Source: Acetoanaerobium pronyense (GTDB lineage Bacteria; Bacillota; Clostridia; Peptostreptococcales; Filifactoraceae). Taken from it: a DNA stretch of 64,000 bases. The position numbers and the translations under genes were made by a program. The DNA lies in NCBI RefSeq assembly GCF_017874355.1, contig NZ_JAGGLI010000004.1, forward strand, positions 62,001-126,000, read 5' to 3'. The notes beneath the pieces were generated by a model, which saw only the letters and a list, made by a program, of their open reading frames with translations, was not told the DNA's origin and did no database searches. Each line of letters opens with the position of its first letter. Within the stretch, counting starts at the first letter, position 1. Of this stretch, positions 1 through 8,191 are shown one piece after another.

Positions 1-31
1 TTATTAAAATTCACGGGAAAGGAGATTGATT

Positions 32-466
32 ATGCTATTAAAAGATTTTATTGCTGAAAAATTTAATATTAAAGCTAAAAGTGATGAGGAGGGAGTTTAT
101 AATTTCATCTTTAGAGAAAAAAAAGATAAAATATCAATTGGAGTAAATCTTAAACTACTGGAGGAGAATGAAAATCTTCTGATAATGGAATGTGATGACA
201 ATAACTTTATGTCTCTAAAAAATAAGTTTTATGGAAGAGAAGTATTTGTCATAGATGGAACAAAGATAAATGGAGCCGAGTTTATAGATGATGAATATGA
301 AGATATGGAAGGGGAAGCAGTTAAGGAGCATGCCCTAATTCTCTATTCAGACAGTTGGATTAAAAGGTATTTAAGAATAGACTTTTACCCTTCACTTAAG
401 GTTTCATTAGAAATAGATTATGATAAATATGAGACAGACGAAAACGGAGTTATAATTTGGGAATAA
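32..466 (+). CDS. Hypothetical acidic cytosolic protein
   Basis: This 144-residue protein starts at ATG 32, which lies seven bases after an AAAGGAGA ribosome-binding site; an in-frame TTG at 26 sits too close to that site. It is rich in Glu and Asp, has no signal peptide or membrane segment, and reads as mixed alpha/beta. I do not recognise a family. It is followed by about 100 bases of AT-rich spacer before the amidotransferase-like gene, which has its own ribosome-binding site, so co-transcription is possible but not shown. The reading frame and ribosome-binding site make it a real gene; the function is unknown. Confidence 0.75.
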   Translation: MLLKDFIAEKFNIKAKSDEEGVYNFIFREKKDKISIGVNLKLLEENENLLIMECDDNNFMSLKNKFYGREVFVIDGTKINGAEFIDDEYEDMEGEAVKEHALILYSDSWIKRYLRIDFYPSLKVSLEIDYDKYETDENGVIIWE

Positions 467-574
467 AGTAATTAAATTTCATACAAAAAATTCTTTGATG
501 AATATAAACTAGGTAATGGGATATATATCTTACAAGAATTATAAAACCTTTATTAAAAGAGGAGATGGTATTTT

Positions 575-1297
575 ATGAAACCACTTATAGGACTAACAAC
601 TAATTTTATCATTTCCAATGAAAGTGCAACAAAAGGCCAAGAAAGATATTTTCTAGTAAGCGAAAATGTAAAAATGGTTGAAGAAGCTGGAGGAAGTTGC
701 GTACTTTTTCCTCATACTCATGACACAGAAACCTTTGAAAGATATCTAGACCTTGTAGATGGAATCATACTTACTGGAGGAATAGATATAAACCCTATGT
801 TTTATGGGGAAGAGCCCCTTGAAAAGCTTGGATATTTTAATACAAAAAAAGACTTCTTTGACGTAGAGCTTACAAAAAAAGCAATCCAAAGAGGTATTCC
901 AGTACTTGGTATAGATCGAGGATTACAAGTACTAAATGTTGCTATGGGAGGAAGTCTCTACCAAGATATTTCTTATATGGGAGGAAACCCAATAAAGCAC
1001 TTTCAATCATCAATACTAAGTGAAAAGTCCCACTCTGTTGTAATAGAACAAAACTCATATCTTTTCGAAATATTTGATCAAGACAGAATATTTGTAAATA
1101 GCTTTCATCATCAGGCAATCAAAGAGCTTGGAAAAGATTTAGTTGTCACAGCTAAGGCTTCAGATGGAGTTATAGAAGGGATTGAGTATGCTGGAAGCTC
1201 ATTTGCTATGGGAGTCCAGTGGCAGCCAGAGTTTATGGGAAGTGAATATGAAGAACAGAAAAAAATATTTGATTTTTTTATAGAAAGGTGCAAATAA
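575..1297 (+). CDS. Class I glutamine amidotransferase-like protein (PuuD/peptidase C26 family), probably inactive
   Basis: The 240-residue protein has the full fold signature of the gamma-glutamyl-GABA hydrolase (PuuD) family: LTGGIDINPMFYGEEP near residues 66-81, the nucleophile-elbow region near 110-118, and the C-terminal GVQW-PE motif. Family members hydrolyse gamma-glutamyl amides with a Cys-His-Glu triad. Here the nucleophile motif reads GIDRG instead of GICRG (Asp114), and the His motif reads GVQWQPE instead of GVQWHPE (Gln217). Both catalytic residues are therefore replaced while the surrounding motifs are intact. I infer a pseudoenzyme with a binding or regulatory role, or a recent loss. 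The ATG at 575 follows a GAGGAG-type site. Confidence 0.85.
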   Translation: MKPLIGLTTNFIISNESATKGQERYFLVSENVKMVEEAGGSCVLFPHTHDTETFERYLDLVDGIILTGGIDINPMFYGEEPLEKLGYFNTKKDFFDVELTKKAIQRGIPVLGIDRGLQVLNVAMGGSLYQDISYMGGNPIKHFQSSILSEKSHSVVIEQNSYLFEIFDQDRIFVNSFHHQAIKELGKDLVVTAKASDGVIEGIEYAGSSFAMGVQWQPEFMGSEYEEQKKIFDFFIERCK

Positions 1298-1310
1298 TAT
1301 AAATAAATTA

Positions 1311-1340
1311 GAGAGAGGGTGATTTTAGCCCTCTTTGATT
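1311..1340 (+). terminator. Weak rho-independent terminator
   Basis: An AGAGGG/CCCTCT stem (1314-1319 with 1329-1334) closes an AT-rich loop 14 bases after the amidotransferase stop and is followed by TTTGATT. The stem is short, so termination may be partial. Confidence 0.5.
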
Positions 1341-1372
1341 ATTTGTAAATAATTAAAAAGGGGCTGATATCA

Positions 1373-2425
1373 ATAAAAACACTATTTGACAAAACCAAAA
1401 TCAAAAATATGAATCTCAAAAATAGAATTATAAGGTCTGCAACATGGGAGCAACTTGCAGATGAAGATGGGATGCCGACAAAAGAGCTACTCAATATATA
1501 TGAAGACTTATCAAGCAAGGATGTGGGCACTATAATTACGGGGTATGCCTATGTAGTGAAAGATGAGCAGCCCAATCCAGGGATGATGGGGATATACGAT
1601 GACAAATTTATAGAAGCATACAAACCTCTTACTGAACTAGTTCATAAAAATAACTGCAATATAATAATGCAAATAGTGTATGGTGGCTCTAGTACTAGAT
1701 TTAATACAAAGAGTAGAACTATATGGGGTCCTTCAGAAGTTGAAAACCCTTCCTCAAAAATTACTCCTAAGGAAATATCAAAAAACGAAATTAAGCTGTT
1801 GATAAATGCTTTCGCAGATTCATCCCTTAGAGCTAAAAAATCTGGATTTGATGGTGTACAGCTTCATGGAGCACATGGATATCTCTATAGTCAGTTCTTA
1901 TCTCCATTTTTTAATAAGCGTGAAGATGAATATGGAGGAAGTATTGAAAATAGAGCTAGAATAATTTTTGAAACTCTAGAAGCTATTAAAGATAAGGTTG
2001 GAGAAGATTTTCCGGTTTTTATAAAAATCAACTCTAGAGACTACTTTGAAGGCGGATTAGATTATGAAGACTGTCTTTGGGTTTGCAAAGAACTCTCATT
2101 ACTTGGAATAGATGGTATTGAGATTAGCGGTGGCGGAGTTGATAAGACGAGAGATTCAGAAGCTTATTATTTAAAAGAGGCTATAGAAATTGCTAAAAGT
2201 ATCAGTGTTCCTGTGATTTTAGTGGGAGGAAATAGAACCCCTTCTGATATGGAAAAAATTTTAAACAATACAAAGATAAGTTATCTCTCAATGTCAAAAC
2301 CATTTCTTAGGGAGTATGATTTAGTAAGTAGATGGAAATCAGGAAATCTTGAAAAATCTAAATGCATAACATGTAATCAGTGCTTTAAAACAGAAGGACA
2401 TAGATATTGTATTTTCGCAAAATGA
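1373..2425 (+). CDS. Old yellow enzyme family NADH:flavin oxidoreductase
   Basis: This is a single-domain FMN-binding TIM-barrel oxidoreductase. The family hallmark HGAHGYL...QFLSP...N.R.D.YGGS..NR is present around residues 164-195, and LVGGNR marks the phosphate-binding strand. The C-terminus holds CITCNQCF. The first ATG is at 1409, but the family N-terminus (LFDKTKIKNMNLKNRI) is encoded upstream in frame, and the only ribosome-binding site (AAAAGGGG, 1356-1363) fits a start at the ATA codon 1373. I therefore place the start there, giving 350 residues; this makes the start codon AUA. The substrate is unknown; relatives reduce enones and 2-enoates. A decayed fragment of a similar enzyme lies at 59,821. 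Confidence 0.85.
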   Translation: MKTLFDKTKIKNMNLKNRIIRSATWEQLADEDGMPTKELLNIYEDLSSKDVGTIITGYAYVVKDEQPNPGMMGIYDDKFIEAYKPLTELVHKNNCNIIMQIVYGGSSTRFNTKSRTIWGPSEVENPSSKITPKEISKNEIKLLINAFADSSLRAKKSGFDGVQLHGAHGYLYSQFLSPFFNKREDEYGGSIENRARIIFETLEAIKDKVGEDFPVFIKINSRDYFEGGLDYEDCLWVCKELSLLGIDGIEISGGGVDKTRDSEAYYLKEAIEIAKSISVPVILVGGNRTPSDMEKILNNTKISYLSMSKPFLREYDLVSRWKSGNLEKSKCITCNQCFKTEGHRYCIFAK

Positions 2426-2457
2426 TAAATTTAAATATATATTAAAAAATAAAAATC

Positions 2458-2486
2458 TTGACAAGTTAATTTTTAAATGATAAATT
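2458..2486 (+). promoter_or_regulatory. Sigma-A promoter for the rib operon
   Basis: TTGACA at 2458-2463 is separated by 17 bases from TAAATT at 2481-2486, and TG precedes the -10 box by one base (extended -10). It lies about 20 bases upstream of the FMN aptamer. Confidence 0.6.
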
Positions 2487-2505
2487 TATTTCAAAATTAA
2501 ATATT

Positions 2506-2615
2506 ATCTTCAGGGCAGGGTGAAATTCCCGACCGGCGGTGATAGTCCGCGAGCCACATTGTGGTTGACTTGGTGTAACTCCAAGACCGACAGTAAAGTC
2601 TGGATGGAAGAAGAA
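2506..2615 (+). ncRNA. FMN riboswitch (RFN element)
   Basis: The conserved RFN sequence blocks are all visible: AGGGCAGGGTGAAATTCCCG, ACCGGCGGTGATAGTCCGCG, the variable stem-loop GCCACATTGTGGTTG, then GACCGACAGTAAAGTCTGGA. The closing P1 stem ATCTTC/GAAGAA frames it. FMN binding is known to favour the downstream terminator in Firmicutes, so the ribDEBAH operon is expected to be shut off when flavin is plentiful. Confidence 0.97.
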
Positions 2616-2649
2616 AAATATCTTATATCAAAATTGATAAAGCTATTTT

Positions 2650-2690
2650 AAAGCTCTGAATTCTAATTAAACGAATTCAGAGCTTTTGTT
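2650..2690 (+). terminator. Riboswitch expression-platform terminator
   Basis: AAGCTCTGAATTC pairs with GAATTCAGAGCTT around a short AT-rich loop and is followed by TTTG. It sits 35 bases after the FMN aptamer, the expected place for the ligand-dependent terminator. Confidence 0.85.
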
Positions 2691-2771
2691 GTAAATATGG
2701 CAAAATTCTTTAGCATCTCAGTAATTTTTGACTGCTAATATGAATTATGTTTATAGAATTTACTATCAAAT

Positions 2772-2806
2772 CCGCCTTCTGAAGAATACTCAGACAGGCG
2801 GTTTTT
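2772..2806 (+). terminator. Second hairpin with T-tract ahead of ribD
   Basis: CCGCCT (2772-2777) pairs with AGGCGG (2796-2801), with an inner TCTGA/TCAGA stem, and is followed by TTTTT. It ends seven bases before the ribD ribosome-binding site, so the leader holds two successive terminator-like hairpins behind a single FMN aptamer. Confidence 0.6.
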
Positions 2807-2827
2807 GTGTTTAAGGGGGTTATAGCT

Positions 2828-3925
2828 ATCGATCAGATATATATGAAAAGAGCAATAGAGCTTGCAAAAAAAGGTGAAGGCTATGTAAATCCAAATCCAT
2901 TAGTAGGTGCAGTTATAGTTAAAGATGGCAAAATTATTGGAGAAGGGTTTCATAGAGGATACGGGAAAAATCATGCTGAAGTAGATGCATTTGAAAGTCT
3001 TATTGAAAGTCCAATAGGAGCTACAATATATGTAAATCTTGAACCTTGCTCTCACTTTGGTAAGACACCTCCTTGTGCAAATAGGATTGTGGCGGAAGGA
3101 ATCAAAAGAGTTGTGATAGCTATGAAAGACCCCAATCCACTTGTCAGCGGAAATGGCATAAAAATTTTAAAGGAAAATAATATTGATGTTACTGTAGGGG
3201 TTTTGGAAGAAGAAGCAACAAAACTAAACGAAATATTCATAAAGTATATTACTACAGGGATACCTTTTTTTATAGTAAAAACAGCTATGACATTAGATGG
3301 TAAAATAGCAAGCTATACGGGTGATTCAAAATGGATTACAGGAGAGCTAGCAAGAGAAAAAGTGCATAAAATTAGACATAGAATGTCTGGAATAATGGTA
3401 GGAATAGGAACGGTTTTAAAAGATAATCCAAGTCTTACAACAAGACTTAATATGAAAGATACTATGGATCCTCATAGGATAATAGTGGATACATCTTGTA
3501 GGATTCCTCTTGATTCTAAGGTGTTAAATCTAGATTCAAAATCAAAAACAATTATAGTGACAACTGAAAATGCAAGTGATGGAAAGATTAAAAGAATAAA
3601 GGACAAAGGAGCCGAAGTAATAATACTTCCTAAAGTAAATGGCAAGGTTGATTTAAAAGCTCTTGCAATAAAATTAGGGGAGATGAAAATAGATAGCGTA
3701 CTTATAGAAGGGGGTTCGTCTCTTAACTATTCTGCATTTGATGCACAAATTGTTGATAAGGTTATGGCTTTTATTGCTCCAAAGATTATAGGTGGTGTTG
3801 AAGCAAAAACACCTGTTGGAGGAGATGGGATAAAGCTGATAAAAGATTCTATAAATATATCTTGTTTAGAAGCCACAAAAATAGGTGACGATATTTTAAT
3901 AGAAGGATATGTTAGAAAGGATTAG
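2828..3925 (+). CDS. ribD: Bifunctional diaminohydroxyphosphoribosylaminopyrimidine deaminase / 5-amino-6-(5-phosphoribosylamino)uracil reductase
   Basis: RibD carries out the second and third steps of riboflavin synthesis from GTP. The N-terminal zinc deaminase shows HAE (His49) and PCSHFGKTPPC (Cys74 and Cys83), the three zinc ligands; the C-terminal NADPH reductase begins near residue 150 at MTLDGKIAS. Homologues start with a short M-D-x-I-Y-M peptide. The ribosome-binding site AAGGGGG (2813-2819) is eight bases before an ATC codon at 2828 that would encode this start. GTG 2807 precedes that site and ATG 2843 is 23 bases beyond it. The start is therefore probably AUC, or the annotated ATG is used weakly. 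First gene of the rib operon. Confidence 0.95.
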   Translation: MDQIYMKRAIELAKKGEGYVNPNPLVGAVIVKDGKIIGEGFHRGYGKNHAEVDAFESLIESPIGATIYVNLEPCSHFGKTPPCANRIVAEGIKRVVIAMKDPNPLVSGNGIKILKENNIDVTVGVLEEEATKLNEIFIKYITTGIPFFIVKTAMTLDGKIASYTGDSKWITGELAREKVHKIRHRMSGIMVGIGTVLKDNPSLTTRLNMKDTMDPHRIIVDTSCRIPLDSKVLNLDSKSKTIIVTTENASDGKIKRIKDKGAEVIILPKVNGKVDLKALAIKLGEMKIDSVLIEGGSSLNYSAFDAQIVDKVMAFIAPKIIGGVEAKTPVGGDGIKLIKDSINISCLEATKIGDDILIEGYVRKD

Positions 3926-3928
3926 CTT

Positions 3929-4579
3929 ATGTTTACAGGACTAATAGAAGAAGTTGGACAAATCAAAGATATTAAAAAAGGTAAAAAGTCATCTAAGCTT
4001 ACAATTGAAGCATATAGAGTTCTTGAAGATGTAAAACTAGGGGATAGCATAAGTACTAACGGAGTTTGCCTTACCGTTGTGGATTTTTTATCCAATAGCT
4101 TTACTGTAGATGTAATGCCTGAGACCTTTATAAGAAGCAATCTGAAAGACCTAAGTAAAGGGAAAAAAGTAAACCTTGAAAGAGCTTTAAGATTAGGTGA
4201 TAGGCTAGGTGGACATTTAGTATCAGGACATATAGATGGAACTGGAAGCATAACAGATATAAAAAAAGATGAAAATGCTACTGTCATAACTATAAAAGCA
4301 AGTCCTTCTATAATGAAATATATTATAGAAAAAGGATCGATTGCAATAGATGGTATAAGTCTTACAGTTGCATATGTAGATTTAGAGAAGTTTAAAGTTT
4401 CTATAATACCTCACACCAAAGATGAGACCACATTGACTGATATGAAGGTTGGTGAAACTGTTAATCTTGAATGTGATATGTTTGGAAAATACGTAGAAAG
4501 ATTAACTATGTTTAACAGTAAACACACAGATTCTAGTAGATTGGATATGGAATTTCTCAAAGAAAATGGTTTTTTATAG
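3929..4579 (+). CDS. ribE: Riboflavin synthase alpha subunit
   Basis: This enzyme dismutates two 6,7-dimethyl-8-ribityllumazine molecules into riboflavin and the pyrimidinedione. The 216-residue protein has the expected two lumazine-binding beta-barrel repeats: MFTGLIEEVG opens the first, and GHLVSGHIDGTG with the second repeat lies near residues 93-130. The C-terminal trimerisation helix follows. Length is normal for the family. It begins three bases after the ribD stop and is translated from an ATG close to a weak AAAGGATTAG site, which suggests translational coupling to ribD. Confidence 0.96.
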   Translation: MFTGLIEEVGQIKDIKKGKKSSKLTIEAYRVLEDVKLGDSISTNGVCLTVVDFLSNSFTVDVMPETFIRSNLKDLSKGKKVNLERALRLGDRLGGHLVSGHIDGTGSITDIKKDENATVITIKASPSIMKYIIEKGSIAIDGISLTVAYVDLEKFKVSIIPHTKDETTLTDMKVGETVNLECDMFGKYVERLTMFNSKHTDSSRLDMEFLKENGFL

Positions 4580-4600
4580 ATAAAGAAAGTGAGGAAAAAT

Positions 4601-5809
4601 ATGAAGTTCAACAGTATTGAAGAAGCATTGGAAGATATAAAAAAAGGTAAAATGATAGTTGTCGTAGATGATGAAGATAGAGAAAATGAAGGAGATTTAC
4701 TTATGGCGGCAGATGCCGTAACCCCTGAGGCTGTAAATTTTATGGCTTAATATGGCAGGGGATTAATATGCGTACCTATGACCAAAGATAGATTAAATAG
4801 GCTTCAGATATTTCCAATGGTAAATCAAAACACAGACCCAAAGGAGACTGCATTCACAATTTCAGTAGATGCTATAAATACTAAAACTGGTATTTCTGCT
4901 GAAGAGAGATTTATAACAATAAAAAAGCTTGTAGATGAAAATGCATCCCATTCAGATTTTACAAAACCTGGTCATATATTTCCCCTTTGTGCAAAGGATG
5001 GAGGGGTACTTGTTAGAGCGGGACATACAGAAGCAGCCGTGGATTTGGCTCAAATGGCTGGCTTTAGCAGTGCTGGAGTGATTTGTGAAATTATGAATGA
5101 TGATGGCTCTATGGCTAGAGTACCGGATCTTATGGAGTATGTTAGATTGCACGATTTGAAAATAATAACTATAGCTGATTTGATAGCTTATAGAAGAAAA
5201 AATGAAGTTCTAGTTGAAAAAGTATCACAATGCAAACTCCCAACGAAATACGGAGATTTCCAGATGGTAGGATATACAAATAAGCTAAATGGAGAGCATC
5301 ATGTAGCGCTAGTGAAAGGAGATATCGTGTCAGATGAGCCGATTTTAGTTCGCGTTCACTCTGAATGTCTTACAGGAGACGCCTTTGGCTCTTTAAGATG
5401 TGACTGTGGTGATCAATTAGCTCATGCTTTAAAGGAAATAGAGGGAGAAAAAAGAGGCATACTTCTTTATATGAGGCAAGAAGGTAGAGGTATAGGCCTT
5501 TTAAATAAAATTAAAGCTTACCATCTTCAAGACCAAGGCATGGATACTGTAGAGGCGAATTTAGAACTAGGTTTCCCAGAAGATATGAGAGACTATGGTA
5601 TAGGAATTCAAATCCTTTATGATCTTGGAGTGAGAAAAATCAAGCTTATGACAAATAACCCAAAAAAAATAGCTAGCTTATCGGGGTATGGTATAGAAGT
5701 TATTGAAAGAGTTTCCATACAAACTAATCATAATGAAAGAAATGAATTTTACTTAAAAACAAAAAAAGATAAGATGGGTCACTTATTAAAATTTGAGGAG
5801 GAAAAATAA
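4601..5809 (+). CDS. ribBA: 3,4-dihydroxy-2-butanone-4-phosphate synthase / GTP cyclohydrolase II, interrupted by an in-frame TAA
   Basis: RibBA makes both riboflavin precursors. The frame opens at ATG 4601 behind GTGAGG and encodes the RibB metal-site motif [11 protein letters not shown]. It then meets TAA at 4748-4750, where relatives have a Lys codon in the FMAKYGRGL motif. The same frame continues without further stops to 5809. The downstream part holds the rest of the RibB domain and the whole RibA domain: zinc site C-x10-C-x-C ([18 protein letters not shown]) near residues 250-270 and RQEGRGIGL. One base change, AAA to TAA, explains the break. It may be a sequencing error, a true null mutation, or read through. 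Internal initiation (for example ATG 4778) could make RibA but not active RibB. Confidence 0.9.
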
Positions 5810-6270
5810 TGAAAACTTATGAAGGTAAATTAATAGCACAAGGTCAAAAAATAGGAATTATTGTGGGAAGGTTCAATGAGTTTATAGGTGGGAAGCTTTT
5901 ATCGGGTGCAGTAGATGGACTTTTAAGACATGGAGTAGAAGAAGAAAATATTGAGATAGCATGGGTACCAGGTGCATTTGAAATACCACTGATAGCAAAA
6001 AAAATGGCTAAAAGTCAAAAATACGATGCTATAATATGCTTAGGAGCAGTCATAAAGGGAGCAACGCCACATTTTGATTATGTTTCAAGTGAGGTGACAA
6101 AAGGTGTTGCAAGTGTATCACTGGAATCAGACATACCAGTTATATTTGGTGTTCTTACTACAGATACAATAGAGCAGGCAATAGAAAGAGCTGGTACAAA
6201 AGCTGGCAACAAAGGCTTTGAAGCCGCAGCAACAGCTATAGAAATGTCTAATCTAATAAAACAATTATAA
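5809..6270 (+). CDS. ribH: 6,7-dimethyl-8-ribityllumazine synthase
   Basis: This enzyme condenses the RibB and RibD products into lumazine, the substrate of RibE, and assembles as a hollow icosahedral capsid in many bacteria. The 153-residue protein has the family motifs [16 protein letters not shown] and [14 protein letters not shown] (substrate and phosphate binding, catalytic His). Its ATG overlaps the ribBA TAA by one base (TAATG), and GAGGAGG precedes it, so translation is coupled to ribBA. It is the last gene of the operon; a terminator follows. Confidence 0.97.
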   Translation: MKTYEGKLIAQGQKIGIIVGRFNEFIGGKLLSGAVDGLLRHGVEEENIEIAWVPGAFEIPLIAKKMAKSQKYDAIICLGAVIKGATPHFDYVSSEVTKGVASVSLESDIPVIFGVLTTDTIEQAIERAGTKAGNKGFEAAATAIEMSNLIKQL

Positions 6271-6284
6271 AACAATATAAAAAT

Positions 6285-6316
6285 AAAGGGTATATTTTTT
6301 AATATACCCTTTTAAA
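6285..6316 (+). terminator. Terminator of the rib operon
   Basis: AAAGGGTATATT and AATATACCCTTT form a perfect stem with a TTTT loop and a short T-run on either side, so it can act in both directions. Confidence 0.8.
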
Positions 6317-6345
6317 ATATGCCATATTTTTTTCTGAAATATAAT

Positions 6346-6374
6346 AAAACCCAGCAGAATTCGCTGGGTTTTTA
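6346..6374 (-). terminator. Terminator of the initiator tRNA
   Basis: Read on the minus strand, CCCAGC-GAATTCT-GCTGGG is followed by TTTTATT about ten bases after the tRNA CCA end. Confidence 0.8.
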
Positions 6375-6383
6375 AGTTCTTTT

Positions 6384-6459
<76 letters not shown>

Positions 6460-6618
6460 ATATTAAATGTGAATATATCTCTTACTAAAGTTAGTATACT
6501 ACATAGATGTTCATAAAACAAGGAGTTCATTAAAATTAAATTAAAAGAATAAAAAATTCAGTTATATATTATTTTTTTGAGTATAATATATATTAGATAA
6601 TTAAAAGGGGGATTTTTT

Positions 6619-7392
6619 ATGTGGACAAGAAAGGAACTAAAAACTAAAGCCAAAGAGTTTCTTAATAAATATTATTGGAAGGCTTTTGCAGTGGCCCTTG
6701 TAATTGCTCTTGCAGGGGGAAATGAAAATATAGTTTTCAATTCAGGTGGAAGAGGCTCTTCAAGCGAAGGTTCAGGGGTACGTTTTGAGGGAAGAGAAGT
6801 AGTAATAAATAATTCTGACTCGTTTTTAGGAAGAGTATTTGATACCATAGGAATACCTGGAATTATTGCAATCTCATTAATAGTTGCTATTATGATAATA
6901 ATTCTATTTCTTAGTTTGAGAGTATTTATAGGAATCCCTCTTGAAATAGGAGGAAGAAAATTTTTTCTTGATGGAACTGAAAAAGAACCTAGGGTAGGGG
7001 ATTTATCTTGGGTATTTAGGTCAAATTCATATCCGAACATAGTAATAACTATGGTTTTAAGAGGAGTATATACTCTTTTATGGACTTTACTACTTATAAT
7101 TCCAGGCATTGTAAAACATTACTCATATAAAATGGTACCATATATTTTAGTTGAAGATCCAGATGTTGATTCTTCGGAAGCTATAAAAAAGAGCATGAGT
7201 ATGACACAAGGGCATAAAATGGATATGTTTGTTTTAGATTTGTCTTTTTTAGGATGGTATATTTTGGGAGCCCTAATGTTTGGGATTGGGGTATTTTTAG
7301 TTCACCCTTATTATGAAGCAACATATGCACAGCTTTATAAAACCTTGAACCATGAATCATATGCACCAAAGGTAAATCTAGCGAAGGAGTAG
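6619..7392 (+). CDS. DUF975 family integral membrane protein
   Basis: The N-terminus MWTRKELKTKAKEFL, followed by a membrane helix near residue 18, is the signature of DUF975 proteins. A Gly/Ser-rich loop (residues 34-70) is followed by several more hydrophobic helices. A motif near residues 172-200 (VEDPDVDSSEAIKKSMSMT) is conserved in the family. Function is not established; relatives are membrane proteins that may take part in envelope maintenance. The ATG follows AAAAGGGGG. The next gene begins five bases after the stop, which suggests an operon with the VanZ-like protein. Confidence 0.85.
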   Translation: MWTRKELKTKAKEFLNKYYWKAFAVALVIALAGGNENIVFNSGGRGSSSEGSGVRFEGREVVINNSDSFLGRVFDTIGIPGIIAISLIVAIMIIILFLSLRVFIGIPLEIGGRKFFLDGTEKEPRVGDLSWVFRSNSYPNIVITMVLRGVYTLLWTLLLIIPGIVKHYSYKMVPYILVEDPDVDSSEAIKKSMSMTQGHKMDMFVLDLSFLGWYILGALMFGIGVFLVHPYYEATYAQLYKTLNHESYAPKVNLAKE

Positions 7393-7396
7393 CTGT

Positions 7397-7933
7397 ATGA
7401 GAAGATTTAACACATGGTTAATAGCCATAATAGCTATAGGGGGAATATTTTACCTTTCGTCAATACCTGGACTAAGAGTTTTGCCTGTGCTTAGACAATT
7501 GAATGTTATATTAAGAGGATTTGACAGTTATTTTGTAAGTTTTGCTCAATTTCTTTCTAGGCATATTCCTGTGGATATGGGGGAGCTTGGACCATTTAGG
7601 ACTGTAAGTGATGATTTTTATGTATATGCTAGAGAAAATCCTGCAATAATAGAGTTTATACTTAGAAAAATAGCCCATGTTGTTGTTTTCTTTTTTCTTA
7701 CCATAATAATATATTATCTGATAAATCAGTATACAAAAAAACATTATACATCTGTGATATGGGCTTTTGTAATCACTTTTTCCTTTGCTGCACTTGACGA
7801 ATATAGACAGTCTTTTGTAGATGGTAGAGTTAGCAGTATTATAGATGTATTTATTAATTTAATTGGTATTTTACTAGCTATTTTCCTAATTACATTTGCT
7901 ATATTTATAACTAAAAAGAAACCTAAAATTTGA
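7397..7933 (+). CDS. VanZ-like family membrane protein
   Basis: This 178-residue protein has four hydrophobic segments and the VanZ-like core: RKIAHVVVFFFLT near residue 90 and DEYRQSFVDGR near residues 131-141, the polar loop typical of the family. VanZ confers low-level teicoplanin resistance in some enterococci, but most family members have no proven role. It follows the DUF975 gene by four bases and has an AAGGAG site, so the two are probably co-transcribed. Confidence 0.9.
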   Translation: MRRFNTWLIAIIAIGGIFYLSSIPGLRVLPVLRQLNVILRGFDSYFVSFAQFLSRHIPVDMGELGPFRTVSDDFYVYARENPAIIEFILRKIAHVVVFFFLTIIIYYLINQYTKKHYTSVIWAFVITFSFAALDEYRQSFVDGRVSSIIDVFINLIGILLAIFLITFAIFITKKKPKI

Positions 7934-7937
7934 AATA

Positions 7938-7969
7938 ATCTAGTTGAGATGCTATAATCTCAATTAGAT
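7938..7969. repeat. Near-perfect inverted repeat after the VanZ-like gene
   Basis: ATCTAGTTGAGAT and ATCTCAATTAGAT form a 13-base stem with one G-T pair around GCTATA. It follows the VanZ-like stop by four bases but has no T-run on the plus strand. It may be an RNA 3'-end hairpin. The loop and right arm also contain a TATAAT-like string. Confidence 0.55.
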
Positions 7970-7993
7970 GAATAAAAACTAAATATTTTAGAT

Positions 7994-8140
7994 TTGTGGT
8001 GCCCTATAGGGTTAAAAGGGAAAGCGATGAAAGTTCGCTACAGCCCCCGCTACTGTAATTGGTGATGAAATCCAAATAACCATTGGGAAACCGAGAAGGT
8101 TGGATAGTAAGTTGAGCCATTAGTCAGGAAACCTGCCATA
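7994..8140 (+). ncRNA. Cobalamin riboswitch (AdoCbl class)
   Basis: The core blocks are clear: GGTGCCC at the left, AAAAGGGAA, GCTACAGCCCCCGCTACTGT, CCGAGAAGG, and the B12 box AGTCAGGAAACCTGCC at about 8122-8137. It lies upstream of the btuFCD vitamin B12 uptake genes, whose expression it should lower when cobalamin is present. Confidence 0.97.
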
Positions 8141-8191
8141 AATCTTCAATCAAAATCTTCGGAGGGAGGATGAGAATACATATTTTATTTT

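Noticed and set aside
4748-4750. Recoded stop codon in ribBA (selenocysteine or pyrrolysine)
   Set aside because: The codon is TAA, not TGA or TAG, and homologues have Lys at this place.
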